Part shown: positions 18,462-29,030 of the stretch, piece by piece | How the letters are laid out: each line of letters opens with the position of its first letter | Numbering within the stretch: the stretch's first letter is position 1 | NCBI GenBank assembly: GCA_022448245.1 | Contig: JAKVCO010000006.1 | Location: forward strand, 1-64,000 | DNA length: 64,000 nt | Origin: Paracoccaceae bacterium | Lineage (GTDB): Bacteria > Pseudomonadota > Alphaproteobacteria > Rhodobacterales > Rhodobacteraceae | Direction: 5' to 3' | Position numbers and translations under genes: made by a program | The notes under the pieces: model-generated | Told to the model about the DNA's origin: nothing | Database searches by the model: none | The model's input: only the letters and a program-made list of their open reading frames with translations

Positions 18462-19343
18462 CTAGAGCCTGAGATCTCCGGACATGAGCACATGCGTCTG
18501 TCCGCATACGCGGACGCCCTCTGGCGCCTCTCTCGGGCCCAGAACCTCGACATCTGCCTGGCCGGGACGCTCCATCAGATGGCCCTGTTCGGCCACATAG
18601 CGCGGGCCTTCAAGATGTCCGTGATGCCACAGGTAGGCCGCGGCGGCCCCGGTGGCCGAGCCCGTGAAAGGGTCCTCCGGCGGGGATGGCGGGGCCATGA
18701 GAAGCCGGGCGAACGTATCGCCAGCCTTCGCCCCCTCCAGCGTGACCAGATATGGCTCAAGCATCGTGCCATCCGGCACACCATGCTTGGCGCCAAAGGC
18801 TCTAAGCGCGTCGACATCGAGCTTTGCAGCTTTCATCGCCGCCATCGACTTCACCACCGTGATGAAGAACCCGAGGCCAGTTGAAACGAGCTGCGGCGTG
18901 CCGACGATGTCCGCCGCCCCTAGCCCCATAACGTCCGCCACCTCCTCCGGCGACGCCGTGGGCCCAAACTCAGGTTTCGCCTGAGTCATGGTGAAAACGG
19001 GGCCGCCTTCGCCTTCCGTTAGCTCAACGGGGATAATTCCTGCCCCGGTCTCAAAGGTCATCATGGGGCCCGTCAGGATCCCTCGGTGATAAAGCGAGGC
19101 CGCCGTCGCCACAGTGGGATGGCCCGCAAAGGGGATCTCATGAGACGCAAGGAAATATCGGACTTTCACGTCCGCTACGTCCGAGGGCTCCAGAAACGTG
19201 CACTCGACGAGCGAGGTCTCCCGCACGAAGCGGATGCATGTGGCGGCATCGAGTGCGGCTGCGTCATGCACGACCGCGCATCCATTGCCGCCCATGGGCT
19301 GGGATGTGAAGGCGTCTACCCAGTCGACCGCGTGGATGCTCAA
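18462..19343 (-). CDS. PhzF family isomerase
   Basis: A 293-residue PhzF-fold protein with two similar halves. Early motifs are DAFTSQPMGGNGCAVV and RETSLVECTFLEP, where the glutamate is the general acid/base of PhzF, followed by IPFAGHPTVATA; the second half has GSATGAAAAYLWHHG. The family catalyses proton shifts in small molecules such as the phenazine precursor, but no phenazine genes are nearby, so the substrate is open. Its start overlaps the stop of the DUF1150 gene by four bases, making it the last gene of an hsp20-DUF1150-phzF operon. Confidence 0.88.
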   Translation of the reverse strand: MSIHAVDWVDAFTSQPMGGNGCAVVHDAAALDAATCIRFVRETSLVECTFLEPSDVADVKVRYFLASHEIPFAGHPTVATAASLYHRGILTGPMMTFETGAGIIPVELTEGEGGPVFTMTQAKPEFGPTASPEEVADVMGLGAADIVGTPQLVSTGLGFFITVVKSMAAMKAAKLDVDALRAFGAKHGVPDGTMLEPYLVTLEGAKAGDTFARLLMAPPSPPEDPFTGSATGAAAAYLWHHGHLEGPRYVAEQGHLMERPGQADVEVLGPREAPEGVRVCGQTHVLMSGDLRL

Positions 19344-19564
19344 TGCACCGTCACCGGACTCAGATCGTTCTCGCGCGCCAGCGTGAAGGCAAGGCTGCGG
19401 TCAGCGACAAGCGCGAGCTGCTCCCCTTCGGCGTTGTGCACGGCATAAACATGCGCGCGATCCCCAGCCTCGGCGCGCACCTCATCAGGTAGCGTCTCGA
19501 CCGCGACGGCTTTCACGTAAACCAGGGATCCGGTGGCGTCGGGGAATTCGAATTTCGTGTTCAT
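19340..19564 (-). CDS. DUF1150 family protein
   Basis: A 74-residue protein (MNTKFEFPDATGSLVYVKAVAVETLP) with the DUF1150 pattern, including HAVHN-like AHVYAVHNAEGEQLALVADRSLAFTLARENDLSPVTVH. The family is small, cytoplasmic, alphaproteobacterial and without known function. It lies three bases behind the hsp20 gene and overlaps phzF, so it should be heat-induced with them. The steady association with Hsp20 is family knowledge and suggests a role in proteostasis, which is inference. Confidence 0.85.
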   Translation of the reverse strand: MNTKFEFPDATGSLVYVKAVAVETLPDEVRAEAGDRAHVYAVHNAEGEQLALVADRSLAFTLARENDLSPVTVH

Positions 19565-19567
19565 GAC

Positions 19568-19981
19568 TTAGCCATTCCTGATTTCGATGGTTTGGACGAT
19601 TTTCTCGGGCGCGGCGCGGGTCAGATCGATGTGGAGCAATCCGTTCTCCATGATCGCCTCGCCCACATCGACGCCCTCGGCGAGCACGAAGGAGCGTTGG
19701 AACTGCCGCGCAGCAATCCCGCGATGTAGGAACACACGGCCTTCGGTGTCATCACCCTGACGGCCCCGAATGACGAGCTGACGGTCCTCCACGGTGATCT
19801 GCAGGTCACTCTGCGAGAAACCGGCGAGCGCCAGCGTGATGCGGTACGAATTCTCGGATGTTTGTTCGATATTGTAGGGCGGGTAACCGTCATTTCCGGT
19901 CTTCGCCGTCCGTTCGACCAAGCGCTCAAGCTGATCGAACCCCAAAAGGTAGGGATGCGTCCCCAACGTAAGTTTTGTCAC
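19568..19981 (-). CDS. ibpA: small heat-shock protein, Hsp20/alpha-crystallin family
   Basis: A 137-residue holdase chaperone of the IbpA type. The alpha-crystallin domain runs from about residue 35 to 125: YPPYNIEQTSENSYRITLALAGFSQSDLQITVEDRQLVIRG, then RGIAARQFQRSFVLAEGV and MENGLLHIDL. GTG 19981, giving VTKLTLGTHPYLLGF, is preferred to the upstream ORF start because GAGAGGA lies about nine bases before it and the N-terminus matches the family. It heads the hsp20-DUF1150-phzF operon and has a heat-shock-type promoter about 70-100 bases upstream. Confidence 0.9.
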   Translation of the reverse strand: MTKLTLGTHPYLLGFDQLERLVERTAKTGNDGYPPYNIEQTSENSYRITLALAGFSQSDLQITVEDRQLVIRGRQGDDTEGRVFLHRGIAARQFQRSFVLAEGVDVGEAIMENGLLHIDLTRAAPEKIVQTIEIRNG

Positions 19982-20049
19982 GGCCCGTGTCCTCTCCAAT
20001 AAGCGACATGCCAGCAGATGGGTCCTGTCCGTCAGCAACCCGTTAGGAA

Positions 20050-20079
20050 AAATATGGGCAGAATTCGCGAGATCACAAG
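20050..20079 (-). promoter_or_regulatory. RpoH-type heat-shock promoter of ibpA
   Basis: On the minus strand CTTG (20076-20079) is followed by 17 bases and CCCATATTT (20050-20058), close to the alphaproteobacterial sigma-32 pattern CTTG-N16/17-CYTATNT. It faces the hsp20 gene. Confidence 0.75.
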
Positions 20080-20090
20080 GCCTATCCCCT

Positions 20091-20120
20091 TTGCAATGAG
20101 CGGTCTCGCACTGATATAAG
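20091..20120 (+). promoter_or_regulatory. sigma-70-type promoter of the DUF465 gene
   Basis: TTGCAA (20091-20096), an 18-base spacer and TATAAG (20115-20120), 30 bases before the DUF465 start. It is back to back with the heat-shock promoter, 12 bases apart. Confidence 0.6.
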
Positions 20121-20150
20121 GATCGACATGCTAGTGAAGCGAGACGCCAT

Positions 20151-20363
20151 ATGAATTCTGGCAGGATGGAACGCGAGGCCGTGCTTGAGGCCGAACACGC
20201 TGTTTTGACAGCGCAGCATCGTGCGCTTGATCAAGAGATCGAAGAGATGCGGCACACGGGCGTGGATCCCTTCACCCTGCAGCGCATGAAGCGCCAGAAA
20301 CTCGCGCTGAAGGACAAGATCGCCCGGCTCGAGGATCAGATCACTCCGGATATCATCGCCTAA
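20151..20363 (+). CDS. YdcH-like DUF465 family protein
   Basis: A 70-residue, highly charged helical protein with the DUF465/YdcH pattern [42 protein letters not shown]; the LKDKI element near the end is characteristic. Likely a helical hairpin. Function is unknown in the family. It is divergent from ibpA and stands 55 bases before purE, with which it may share a transcript. Confidence 0.85.
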   Translation: MNSGRMEREAVLEAEHAVLTAQHRALDQEIEEMRHTGVDPFTLQRMKRQKLALKDKIARLEDQITPDIIA

Positions 20364-20418
20364 GCTTGCCTCGCGGGCCTGTGCCCTTATAAGCGGCGGC
20401 TCACGAAGGGGGACCGCG

Positions 20419-20895
20419 ATGGCAGACGTGGGCATTATCATGGGCAGCCAATCGGACTGGCCAACGCTTCAGAAAGCCGCCGAGGTTCTCGACGAACTCG
20501 GCATCAGCAACGAGGCACGGATCGTCTCCGCGCATCGCACACCTGATCGTTTGTGGGATTATGGCCGCGCCGCTTTGGACAGCGGGATCAAAGTGATCAT
20601 CGCAGGCGCCGGTGGCGCCGCGCACTTGCCGGGCATGATGGCCTCCAAAACGCGCGTGCCGGTGATTGGCGTGCCGATCCAGACGAAAGCGCTTGGTGGC
20701 TTGGACAGCCTCTATTCCATCGTGCAGATGCCGCGCGGCTTTCCCGTGGCCACTATGGCCATCGGTGAGGCAGGCGCCGTGAATGCGGGCCTCATGGCGG
20801 CAGGCATCCTGTCGGTCAGCGATGCAAAGCTTGGCGCCCGCTTGGACGCATGGCGCGCCGCCCTCTCTGCCTCGATCCCGGAAACACCGCAATGA
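20419..20895 (+). CDS. purE: N5-carboxyaminoimidazole ribonucleotide mutase
   Basis: PurE moves the carboxyl group of N5-CAIR to carbon 4 to make CAIR in purine synthesis. The 158 residues have the class I signatures [36 protein letters not shown] and [17 protein letters not shown], with the essential histidine in AHRTP. ATG follows AAGGGGGA. The last four bases overlap the purK ATG, so the pair is translationally coupled. Confidence 0.96.
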   Translation: MADVGIIMGSQSDWPTLQKAAEVLDELGISNEARIVSAHRTPDRLWDYGRAALDSGIKVIIAGAGGAAHLPGMMASKTRVPVIGVPIQTKALGGLDSLYSIVQMPRGFPVATMAIGEAGAVNAGLMAAGILSVSDAKLGARLDAWRAALSASIPETPQ

Positions 20896-21953
20896 CGCTG
20901 GCACAAGGCGCCACGATTGGCATTCTGGGCGGCGGACAGCTGGGGCGCATGCTTGCTGTTGCGGCGTCGCGCCTTGGGTTCCAGACATGCATCTTTGATC
21001 CCAATACGAACGCCCCGGCGGCTCAGGTCGCCAATGAAGCATTCCATGCTTCTTACGACGATAGTGACGCGCTGACCGCTTTCGCGAACCGCTGCGATGT
21101 TGTCACCTATGAGTTCGAGAATATCCCCACCGCGGCCCTGGATGCGATTGAAGCGCTTTGCCCGATCCACCCGAACCGCCGCGCACTGGCCACGTCTCAG
21201 GACCGGCTGGTGGAGAAGGACTTTCTCACCGATCTCGGCCTCACCTGCGCCCCTTACACGGCCATCGATCAGGGCGGCGATCTCGCCACGGCCCTGCCCG
21301 CCTTTGGCGGCGGCATTCTGAAGACGCGCCGCTTTGGCTATGACGGCAAGGGGCAACAGCGGCTCGGGGCAGATGATGATCCAACAGCCGCGTTTCAGGC
21401 ATTGAACGACGCACCTGCGATCCTCGAGGGGCTGATCGAATTCTCCTGCGAGATCTCAGTGATTGCGGCACGCACGACCGATGGCTCCGTTGCCTGCTAT
21501 GACCCCGGCCAGAACGTCCACAAGGACGGCATCTTGCACACCACGACAGTCCCTGCGACCGTGCCCGCGCGCGTGAAAACCGACGCGGTGCTCGCCGCGA
21601 GCCAAATCCTGAACGCGCTTGATTACGTGGGCGTGCTGGGTGTGGAATTCTTCGTGACCCCCGGCGCCCTCATCGTGAATGAGATCGCGCCACGTGTGCA
21701 CAACTCCGGCCATTGGACACAAAACGGTTGCGCCATCGACCAATTCGAACAGCACATCCGCGCCGTGGCGGGATGGCCGCTGGGCAACGGTCAGCGCCAC
21801 TCGGACGTGGAGATGGAGAACCTGATCGGCGACGATGTGGACCGGGTGTCAGAGCTCGCGACCTCAGGCGCAGCCATCCATCTCTACGGCAAGGCAGAGG
21901 CCCGCCCTGGTCGCAAGATGGGTCATGTGAACCGGATTATTCCGACCAAGTAA
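20892..21953 (+). CDS. purK: N5-carboxyaminoimidazole ribonucleotide synthase
   Basis: PurK carboxylates AIR with bicarbonate and ATP to N5-CAIR. The 353-residue ATP-grasp enzyme begins [20 protein letters not shown], has [11 protein letters not shown] in the ATP-binding region, and ends with the [13 protein letters not shown] motif and VNRIIP. ATG 20892 overlaps the purE stop. The last 17 bases overlap the convergent lipase-like gene, so both stops lie inside the neighbour. Confidence 0.95.
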   Translation: MTLAQGATIGILGGGQLGRMLAVAASRLGFQTCIFDPNTNAPAAQVANEAFHASYDDSDALTAFANRCDVVTYEFENIPTAALDAIEALCPIHPNRRALATSQDRLVEKDFLTDLGLTCAPYTAIDQGGDLATALPAFGGGILKTRRFGYDGKGQQRLGADDDPTAAFQALNDAPAILEGLIEFSCEISVIAARTTDGSVACYDPGQNVHKDGILHTTTVPATVPARVKTDAVLAASQILNALDYVGVLGVEFFVTPGALIVNEIAPRVHNSGHWTQNGCAIDQFEQHIRAVAGWPLGNGQRHSDVEMENLIGDDVDRVSELATSGAAIHLYGKAEARPGRKMGHVNRIIPTK

Positions 21954-22668
21954 CCTCGGCCACGGCCTCATAGTAGGTGAGGCCGTGATCGAACGCGCCT
22001 GTCTCAAGGAAGTTGACGGTCTGCGCGATCACGAGCGGGTTCATCATCATGAAAGTATGGGTCACTGGCAGCGTGATGTGATCGCTCATGCCAGCCACGC
22101 GCGTGGACTCCACGGAGACCTTCCCATCGTCCGGTCCCTCGATGATCGAGGAATAGACCGGGTTCACGCTGCGGTTGCCCGCAATAATGCCGAGCTCGAA
22201 CGTGGCTGCGGGCAGCGCGGAAGGCACGTCGTCGGTGCCAAGCTGCGCACCTGCGGGGCCATTGAGCCACTCAAACGGCGGCCAGTCTTCCAGCGCATCC
22301 ACAAGCAGAGAGCCCTGGTTCGGCGGCCCAAGCATAACCGCGCGGCCCAGACGGGCGCGAAGCTCAGGCTCCGCGTTCTCGACCCAAGCGCGCAAAAGGA
22401 TGCCGCCCATGGAATGGGTGACGAAATGCACAGGCTCGTCCTCGCACGCCCGAATGCCCGCAGGCACCGCCGTACGCGCCAAGGTGGCGACGTCAAACTC
22501 GGTCGATGGATAATCGACACGCACCGTCTCGTAGCCCTTAGACGAAAGCGCCTGATCCATGATCGCGAGCGAGGTCTCCGTCCGGGCAAGGCCATGCAGC
22601 AGCACAACGCAATCCGCCTGCGCTGCGGCGGGCAGAAGTACGAGGATGAATACGAGTTGCTTGACCAT
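21937..22668 (-). CDS. exported alpha/beta hydrolase, lipase-like
   Basis: ATG 22668 gives a 243-residue product with a signal peptide ([17 protein letters not shown]). The mature part begins [14 protein letters not shown], an oxyanion region, and has the nucleophile motif THSMGG, then GPPNQGS as in PGAP1 and triacylglycerol lipase-like proteins, and a histidine in PVTHTFMM. It is likely a periplasmic esterase or lipase. The cysteine after the signal peptide could instead make it a lipoprotein, but no good lipobox is visible. It overlaps purK at its 3' end. Confidence 0.78.
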   Translation of the reverse strand: MVKQLVFILVLLPAAAQADCVVLLHGLARTETSLAIMDQALSSKGYETVRVDYPSTEFDVATLARTAVPAGIRACEDEPVHFVTHSMGGILLRAWVENAEPELRARLGRAVMLGPPNQGSLLVDALEDWPPFEWLNGPAGAQLGTDDVPSALPAATFELGIIAGNRSVNPVYSSIIEGPDDGKVSVESTRVAGMSDHITLPVTHTFMMMNPLVIAQTVNFLETGAFDHGLTYYEAVAEVTWSE

Positions 22669-22706
22669 AACGTCAACATAAGTCGTGACGCGCAATTCTG
22701 CACACG

Positions 22707-23582
22707 TCACGTGGCGTCACGTTTTGGCGAGAGCACCGCATAGGCCACGCCGCCCAAAACAATGGCAGAGGCAATGATGAAGCGTGTCGTGAGCGGTTCT
22801 GCGAGGAAGATCATGCCCCCTGCCATGGCAATCAGCGGCACCGTGAGCTGTGCCACGGCCGCCGTCGAGGGCGCGAGCGTAGGCAATACACGGAACCACA
22901 GCGCATAGCCCAGACCAGAGGTGATAGCACCTGACGCAATGCCCAACAGCGCACCGCGCAGGGGCACATCGGGGGCCGCGCCGCCTCCCGCACCCACGGC
23001 CATCAGGACAAGGCCCACCGGCACGGTGGCATATAGAAAGTTCCGCGAAGTGTCAGATAGGGGGTCCTTCGATCCGCGTCCGAGGAGAGAGTAGATCCCC
23101 CAGCCCACAGCAGCCGCGCCCATGAGCAGCGCGCCCAGCAGGTCAGGCGCCTCAGTCCCTGACGGCCACAGGAGGTAGACAAGGCCACCAAAGGCGAGCG
23201 TGGCCCCGATCCAACGCGCGCGGGGCACGTTCTCTCCCCCCAGCACCGCACCTGCGAACATGGTGATCTGGACGCCACCAAAGAGGATAAGCGCTCCGAG
23301 CCCAGCGGGAAGTGTCAGATATGCAAAGGAAAATCCCAATAAATAAAGCGTCAACGCTCCTGCCGCCGAAAGCTCTGCCCGTGTTGGCAGGCGGCGTTCC
23401 CGGTCCAGGTGCCGGTCGCGAAGCCGCACGAGAATGATGAGCGCCACCGCCCCCGCAATCACCCGGATCGTAGCAAACTCGAGGGCACCAATTGCCCCGT
23501 TCCCTACCAGCGCCAAGCGATTCAGCACGGAGTTCCCCGCAAAAGCGAGGAGCACGAGAAGGAGCATTCCGACAAGCTTCAT
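22707..23582 (-). CDS. EamA/DMT family transporter
   Basis: A 291-residue membrane protein with ten hydrophobic spans in two EamA repeats (for example [23 protein letters not shown] and [22 protein letters not shown]). The second repeat contains [41 protein letters not shown], a signature region of this family. ATG 23582 overlaps the stop of the phnM-like gene. DMT proteins export metabolites or amino acids; the substrate is unknown. Confidence 0.85.
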   Translation of the reverse strand: MKLVGMLLLVLLAFAGNSVLNRLALVGNGAIGALEFATIRVIAGAVALIILVRLRDRHLDRERRLPTRAELSAAGALTLYLLGFSFAYLTLPAGLGALILFGGVQITMFAGAVLGGENVPRARWIGATLAFGGLVYLLWPSGTEAPDLLGALLMGAAAVGWGIYSLLGRGSKDPLSDTSRNFLYATVPVGLVLMAVGAGGGAAPDVPLRGALLGIASGAITSGLGYALWFRVLPTLAPSTAAVAQLTVPLIAMAGGMIFLAEPLTTRFIIASAIVLGGVAYAVLSPKRDAT

Positions 23583-24619
23583 AGCACTTCCAAAAGTGGC
23601 TGAGTGAGGTGGCTCCAACGTCCGCCAACAAGCGTGCCCGCCACACGACCCGTGGTGTCAAGCACTGTGAGATCAGCGCGCAGGCCGGGCGCCAGACGCC
23701 CCCGGTCCTCAAAGCCCAACGCCTTGGCGGGCGCCTCGGAAATCATCTTCCAGCCGTCGATGCCTTCGGCCTCCAGCATCAGGGCAGCTTGCCGCTGCGC
23801 CGGGTAGTGGTAGTCAGAGACCAGCACATCGCAGAGCCCGCGCCGGATGCCCTCAAGGGCGGAGATTTTCTTTTTGTGAGACCCACCACGCACGACATTG
23901 GGCGCCCCAAGGATCGTGACGTCCTCGCGCGCGGCCTCTATGGCCTCCCAGCTCTCTGGAAACTCGGCCACAGGCGCGCCGATGCCCCGAAACCACGCCC
24001 GCCCTTCGGCGGTGGCATCGTCATGGCTGCCCAGAAGCACACCTCCTGCCTGCAGCCTGATGCTCAGCGCCTCGAGCGCTGCAGGGACCTCCGCGTGTTT
24101 GGCGTGAAGCTCCTGCAAGAGCGTCCAATGCGCCTCGGGCGACCGGCCGCTTTTGATGGCTTGCCCGGTGAGGCGTGGCGGCTTTTTACCCTGCTCCAGG
24201 GCGGCGTGCGGCAGATGATCGTTGAAGATCACGCAGCGAATGCCAGCCTCTTCGACCAGCGCGGCAATCTCCTCGAAGTCGTCGATGAGATGGGTCTCGA
24301 CGCGCAACTGGATGTACATATCCGTGAAGAGGCGATCGCGGCACTCGCCCAGCGTAGCAATGATGCGCCGCGCGTAGTCCGGGCCGCGCATGCCCCCTTC
24401 CCAAGACCAAAACTGGGCGAGCATCGCGGTCGTGATGCCGTTCGCCGCGAGTTCTGCATCGAGAGCCAAGAAACCCTCTGTCAGGTCCTTCAAAGCACCG
24501 CGCCTTGGGGCCAGATGCCTCTCGAACCCGTCGCCATGGAAATCAACGATGCCGGGGCGGACCTCAAATTCCTCGAACTGAGGAATGTCCTGAAGAAGGG
24601 AGGGGAATGCGACCGTCAT
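23579..24619 (-). CDS. phnM: alpha-D-ribose 1-methylphosphonate 5-triphosphate diphosphatase-like
   Basis: A 346-residue amidohydrolase-type protein with PhnM motifs: GIVDFHGDGFERHLAPR with the metal-binding histidines, GVLLGSHDDATAEGR, GAPNVVRGGSH and LVSDYHYPA. PhnM removes pyrophosphate from the C-P lyase intermediate. It is shorter than the usual 375-380 residues because the N-terminal beta domain is minimal. No other phn genes are present, so it could be a second copy or a relative with another substrate. It overlaps the EamA gene by four bases. Confidence 0.8.
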   Translation of the reverse strand: MTVAFPSLLQDIPQFEEFEVRPGIVDFHGDGFERHLAPRRGALKDLTEGFLALDAELAANGITTAMLAQFWSWEGGMRGPDYARRIIATLGECRDRLFTDMYIQLRVETHLIDDFEEIAALVEEAGIRCVIFNDHLPHAALEQGKKPPRLTGQAIKSGRSPEAHWTLLQELHAKHAEVPAALEALSIRLQAGGVLLGSHDDATAEGRAWFRGIGAPVAEFPESWEAIEAAREDVTILGAPNVVRGGSHKKKISALEGIRRGLCDVLVSDYHYPAQRQAALMLEAEGIDGWKMISEAPAKALGFEDRGRLAPGLRADLTVLDTTGRVAGTLVGGRWSHLTQPLLEVL

Positions 24620-24644
24620 AGTGAGCGCCGCTTACCTGAGCTTC

Positions 24645-25067
24645 CTAAATCGCACCAGCCACGATCCCGTAATCATAGGTCGTCACCTCAAGCCGGTTCT
24701 GATCGGGATCCTTGAAGTAGATCGACCACGATAGGTCATGATCCACCACGTCTTCGCGTGTCAAAGCCTTGCCGCTGACATGCTGGAGGGCGAGGTCATC
24801 GAGTTCGCGCAGGAAGTCGAGGAACGCAGCCCCGCTCACCCTGAATGCAATTGTGCTGTCACGTGAGGGCGTCCGCGCTTCCCGCGCGAAGAGAGAAAGG
24901 GTTGGAATGCCAGAAGCCGTTGCAAGGATCATGGGACCCATGGGGTCTTCGGCCCAAGACGCGTAGGGTTCATGGCGGACGAGGCCAAGGACCCGGCCAT
25001 ACCACCCGGCGGCGACATCGCGATCAGTGACTTCAATATGGACGTGGTCAATCTGGTCAACTTGCAT
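24645..25067 (-). CDS. VOC family protein (glyoxalase/dioxygenase-like)
   Basis: A 140-residue vicinal-oxygen-chelate fold protein. It begins with VDQIDHVHIEVTDRDVAAGWYGRVLGL, holds the metal histidine in HVHIEV, has DHDLSWSIYFKDPDQNRLEVTTYDY near the end with the conserved glutamate in NRLEVTTYD, and a central LFAREA region. These proteins include glyoxalases, antibiotic-resistance and dioxygenase types; nothing selects among them. It starts the minus-strand run that leads into phnM and EamA. Confidence 0.82.
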   Translation of the reverse strand: MQVDQIDHVHIEVTDRDVAAGWYGRVLGLVRHEPYASWAEDPMGPMILATASGIPTLSLFAREARTPSRDSTIAFRVSGAAFLDFLRELDDLALQHVSGKALTREDVVDHDLSWSIYFKDPDQNRLEVTTYDYGIVAGAI

Positions 25068-25096
25068 GGCGCAACGCTACGCCAGCGGGCCCAAAG

Positions 25097-25124
25097 TAAA
25101 AAGGGCGCCCCGGAGGACGCCCTT
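25097..25124 (-). terminator. terminator of groESL
   Basis: On the minus strand AGGGCGTCC pairs with GGGGCGCCCT across TCC, followed by TTTTTAC. It lies 25 bases after the groEL stop and before the VOC gene. Confidence 0.8.
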
Positions 25125-25147
25125 CTCAATTAGTCGAGCCGGGTGGC

Positions 25148-26803
<1,656 letters not shown>

Positions 26804-26834
26804 CTAAAGTTGAAGTTTCGTGATGAGCGAGGGC

Positions 26835-27122
26835 TCAGGAAATGATCCCGAGGATGTCGCTTTCTTTCATGATGAGAAGCTCTTTGCCGTCCACGGTCAC
26901 CTCGGTGCCGGACCACTTGCCAAAGAGAATCTTGTTACCTTCGCTGACAGCCATCGGGATCAGCTCGCCGCTGTCCTTACGTGCGCCTTCGCCTGCAGCA
27001 ACGATCACGCCCTCTGCGGGCTTTTCTTTCGCGCTTTCGGGGATGATGAGGCCGCCGGCCGTCTTTTCTTCGCTTTCGGTGCGCTCGACAAGAACGCGGT
27101 CATGAAGCGGTTTCAATGCCAT
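26835..27122 (-). CDS. groES: 10-kDa co-chaperonin GroES
   Basis: GroES caps the GroEL cavity. The 95-residue protein starts [16 protein letters not shown], carries the mobile loop [18 protein letters not shown] and ends [13 protein letters not shown]. It is preceded by a CIRCE element and a sigma-70-type promoter, and is followed by groEL. Confidence 0.98.
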   Translation of the reverse strand: MALKPLHDRVLVERTESEEKTAGGLIIPESAKEKPAEGVIVAAGEGARKDSGELIPMAVSEGNKILFGKWSGTEVTVDGKELLIMKESDILGIIS

Positions 27123-27158
27123 CTTTGATGCTCCTATTTAGCTCAAAGGTTACTCTCT

Positions 27159-27185
27159 TTAGCACTCCTTCTAGGTGAGTGCTAA
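27159..27185 (-). promoter_or_regulatory. CIRCE element (HrcA operator)
   Basis: TTAGCACTC, nine bases and GAGTGCTAA, an exact 9-N9-9 CIRCE, 36 bases upstream of the groES start. It predicts HrcA repression, with hrcA outside the window. Confidence 0.92.
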
Positions 27186-27192
27186 CGGCCGG

Positions 27193-27221
27193 CAAATATG
27201 GGAGAGGCACGCCCGAGTCAA
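27193..27221 (-). promoter_or_regulatory. sigma-70-type promoter of groESL
   Basis: On the minus strand TTGACT (27216-27221), a 17-base spacer and TATTTG (27193-27198), with CIRCE immediately downstream where transcription would begin. Confidence 0.7.
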
Positions 27222-27306
27222 CGTCTGAGTGGCAAAAACTCTCGCAACTTTCGCCTCTGCCAGGGTGAGGCTTGGATAAATCGCGAAAGCGCCGCTTAGT
27301 GCGGGG

Positions 27307-28538
27307 GTGTCTAATCTAGTTTCTCGCCGCGTTCTACTCGCTTCTCTCGGGGCTGCCTCGCTGGGGGCCTTTCAGCCTTTGCCAGCGCGCGCCACGGGTG
27401 CCCGCCGCGCCACAGACTTCATTCGCACAAATTGGAGCCGCGATCCCTACGCTTAGGGGTCCTACTCCTTCTTCGCCAAGGGCTCCCGCCGGCGCGAGAC
27501 GGGTGATCTGTTCGAACCGGTTGGCGACACGCTTTTCTTTGCGGGCGAGGCGACAAACCCGGATCGCAACTGCACGGTCCATGCAGCGCTCGAATCCGGT
27601 CGCTTGGCGGCGCTGCAGGTTTTGGCAACCGACGCCCAGCGCATCTGCGTGATCGGCGCAGGTATGTCCGGTATGGCTGCCGCAGATACTCTCGACCGTG
27701 AGGGACGCGCTGTAACGGTGCTCGAAGCCCGCGACCGTATCGGCGGCAGGGTCTGGACAGACGAACGCCTCGGCGCGCCGCTGGATCTCGGTGCAAGCCG
27801 GGTCCACGGCCATGCGGGCAACCCGCTGACCGAACTCGCCGCCGAACGTGGCATGGCGCAGACCGAGACGGGTTTCGATTACACAATTCGCGGTGGCGAC
27901 GGACGTTTGATGACGGACGACGAAACACCGGATTGGATCGACGAAGTCACCGAGGTTCAGCATTCAGCCGGGGCGTCCTCTCTGGAATCAACCAGCGCGC
28001 CTACATCTTTGGCAGCGACTACGGCGGCGAAGAGCGGGTTTTTCCAGGCGGCTACCTCCCCCTCTTTGATGGCCTCGCCGTCGGCGCAGACGTGAGGCTG
28101 AGCGCCAAGGTGACGGGCGTGTCCACGTCGGACGCGAGCGCATCCGTCACACTTGAGAGCGGCGCGCAGGAGACCTTCGATGCCGTCATCGTCTGCGTAG
28201 CACTTGGCGTCCTGAAACGAGGGGCGATCAACTTCTCCCCCGCCCTGCCCGATCGCAAACAGCGCGCCATCGAAGACCTCGGCATGGGTCTGCTCGACAA
28301 CGTCTCCCTGCGGTGTGACGTGGTCTTCTGGGACGCAAACAGCAGCTGTATCATCACGCCGGAAACTGGCCTGCCACCCGGCCAGTTCAATCAGTGGCTC
28401 AATATGGTGCCCATTGTGGGCGAGCCCATCATTATGGCGTTCAACAGCGCTCAGCCCGCGCCGGATCTGGCCGCGCTTTCGGACGACGAGGCGGTTTCTC
28501 GCGCGCAGCAGGTAATGAGCATGGGCTACCCCACCTAG
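27307..28538 (+). pseudogene. flavin amine oxidase, permuted and decayed
   Basis: One reading frame begins with a Tat-like signal (SRRVLLASLGAASLGAF), continues with the C-terminal part of a flavin monoamine oxidase (ATDFIRTNWSRDPYA-stop-GSYSFFAKGS, GDLFEPVGDTLFFAGEATNPDRN), and only then has the N-terminal FAD fold (RICVIGAGMSGMAAADTL, EARDRIGGRVWTD). Near 27960 the frame shifts and about 80 residues are missing; the substrate domain resumes as INQRAYIFGSDYGGEERVFPGGY and stops at SMGYPT, exactly where the displaced ATDFIRTNW part should follow. TAG at 27454-27456 is a further break. It cannot encode a working oxidase. Confidence 0.82.
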
Positions 28539-28577
28539 CACTGTTCACGCACGGTTAGCCAAGACGATCGGTTGCGC

Positions 28578-28607
28578 TTGGCGTTAACCAATTTCTTTAC
28601 CTATCTT
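28578..28607 (+). promoter_or_regulatory. possible promoter giving a leaderless mRNA
   Basis: TTGGCG (28578-28583), an 18-base spacer and TATCTT (28602-28607) end six bases before the ATG at 28614. Transcription would start at or near the A of the ATG, and no Shine-Dalgarno site is visible. Confidence 0.45.
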
Positions 28608-28613
28608 AATTGC

Positions 28614-29030
28614 ATGGGAGAGGTCGAACTCGCAGCCATTCTGTGCAGCTTGTTCCTTGGCGGAGACGCCGAGGTGCGCCACCCGTTCTCGGCTGGCTAC
28701 GACCTCAGCCGGATCGAGATCGACTGCGAGACAGATACCCATGTCATTGAAGTCGGCCTCGACAAACGTTCCTCCCTCGACAGCGTACAGCAAGCGCTGT
28801 TTGCGGCCTCGCTCACCGGTAAGACGCCCATGGTCTACATCATCGACACCGACGGTCGGGTGGGGAAATATGAATACCGCATCCGGACCGCGGCACAGAT
28901 GGTGGGGATCCAATATCGCACCGACACCGAGGACTGGATTTACCGCCAGCAGATGACCCACTGGCTCCGCCACTACGACCCTTTGGCCTCTGGTGAGCCC
29001 AGAACCCGCAGCATGGCAGAGGGCGGCTAG
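28614..29030 (+). CDS. hypothetical protein
   Basis: Not recognised. From ATG 28614 the product has 138 residues and begins MGEVELAAILCSLFLGGDAEVRHPF. It is acidic, soluble and mixed alpha/beta (DLSRIEIDCETDTHVIEVGLD, TPMVYIIDTDGRVGKYEYRI), and ends in a polar tail with HWLRHYDP. The pattern of an acidic core strand followed by VYIIDTDG recalls small nuclease-like folds, but the catalytic ELK-type triplet is absent. An ORF start 42 bases upstream is possible but would overlap the promoter. Its stop overlaps the convergent DUF2161 gene. Confidence 0.6.
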   Translation: MGEVELAAILCSLFLGGDAEVRHPFSAGYDLSRIEIDCETDTHVIEVGLDKRSSLDSVQQALFAASLTGKTPMVYIIDTDGRVGKYEYRIRTAAQMVGIQYRTDTEDWIYRQQMTHWLRHYDPLASGEPRTRSMAEGG

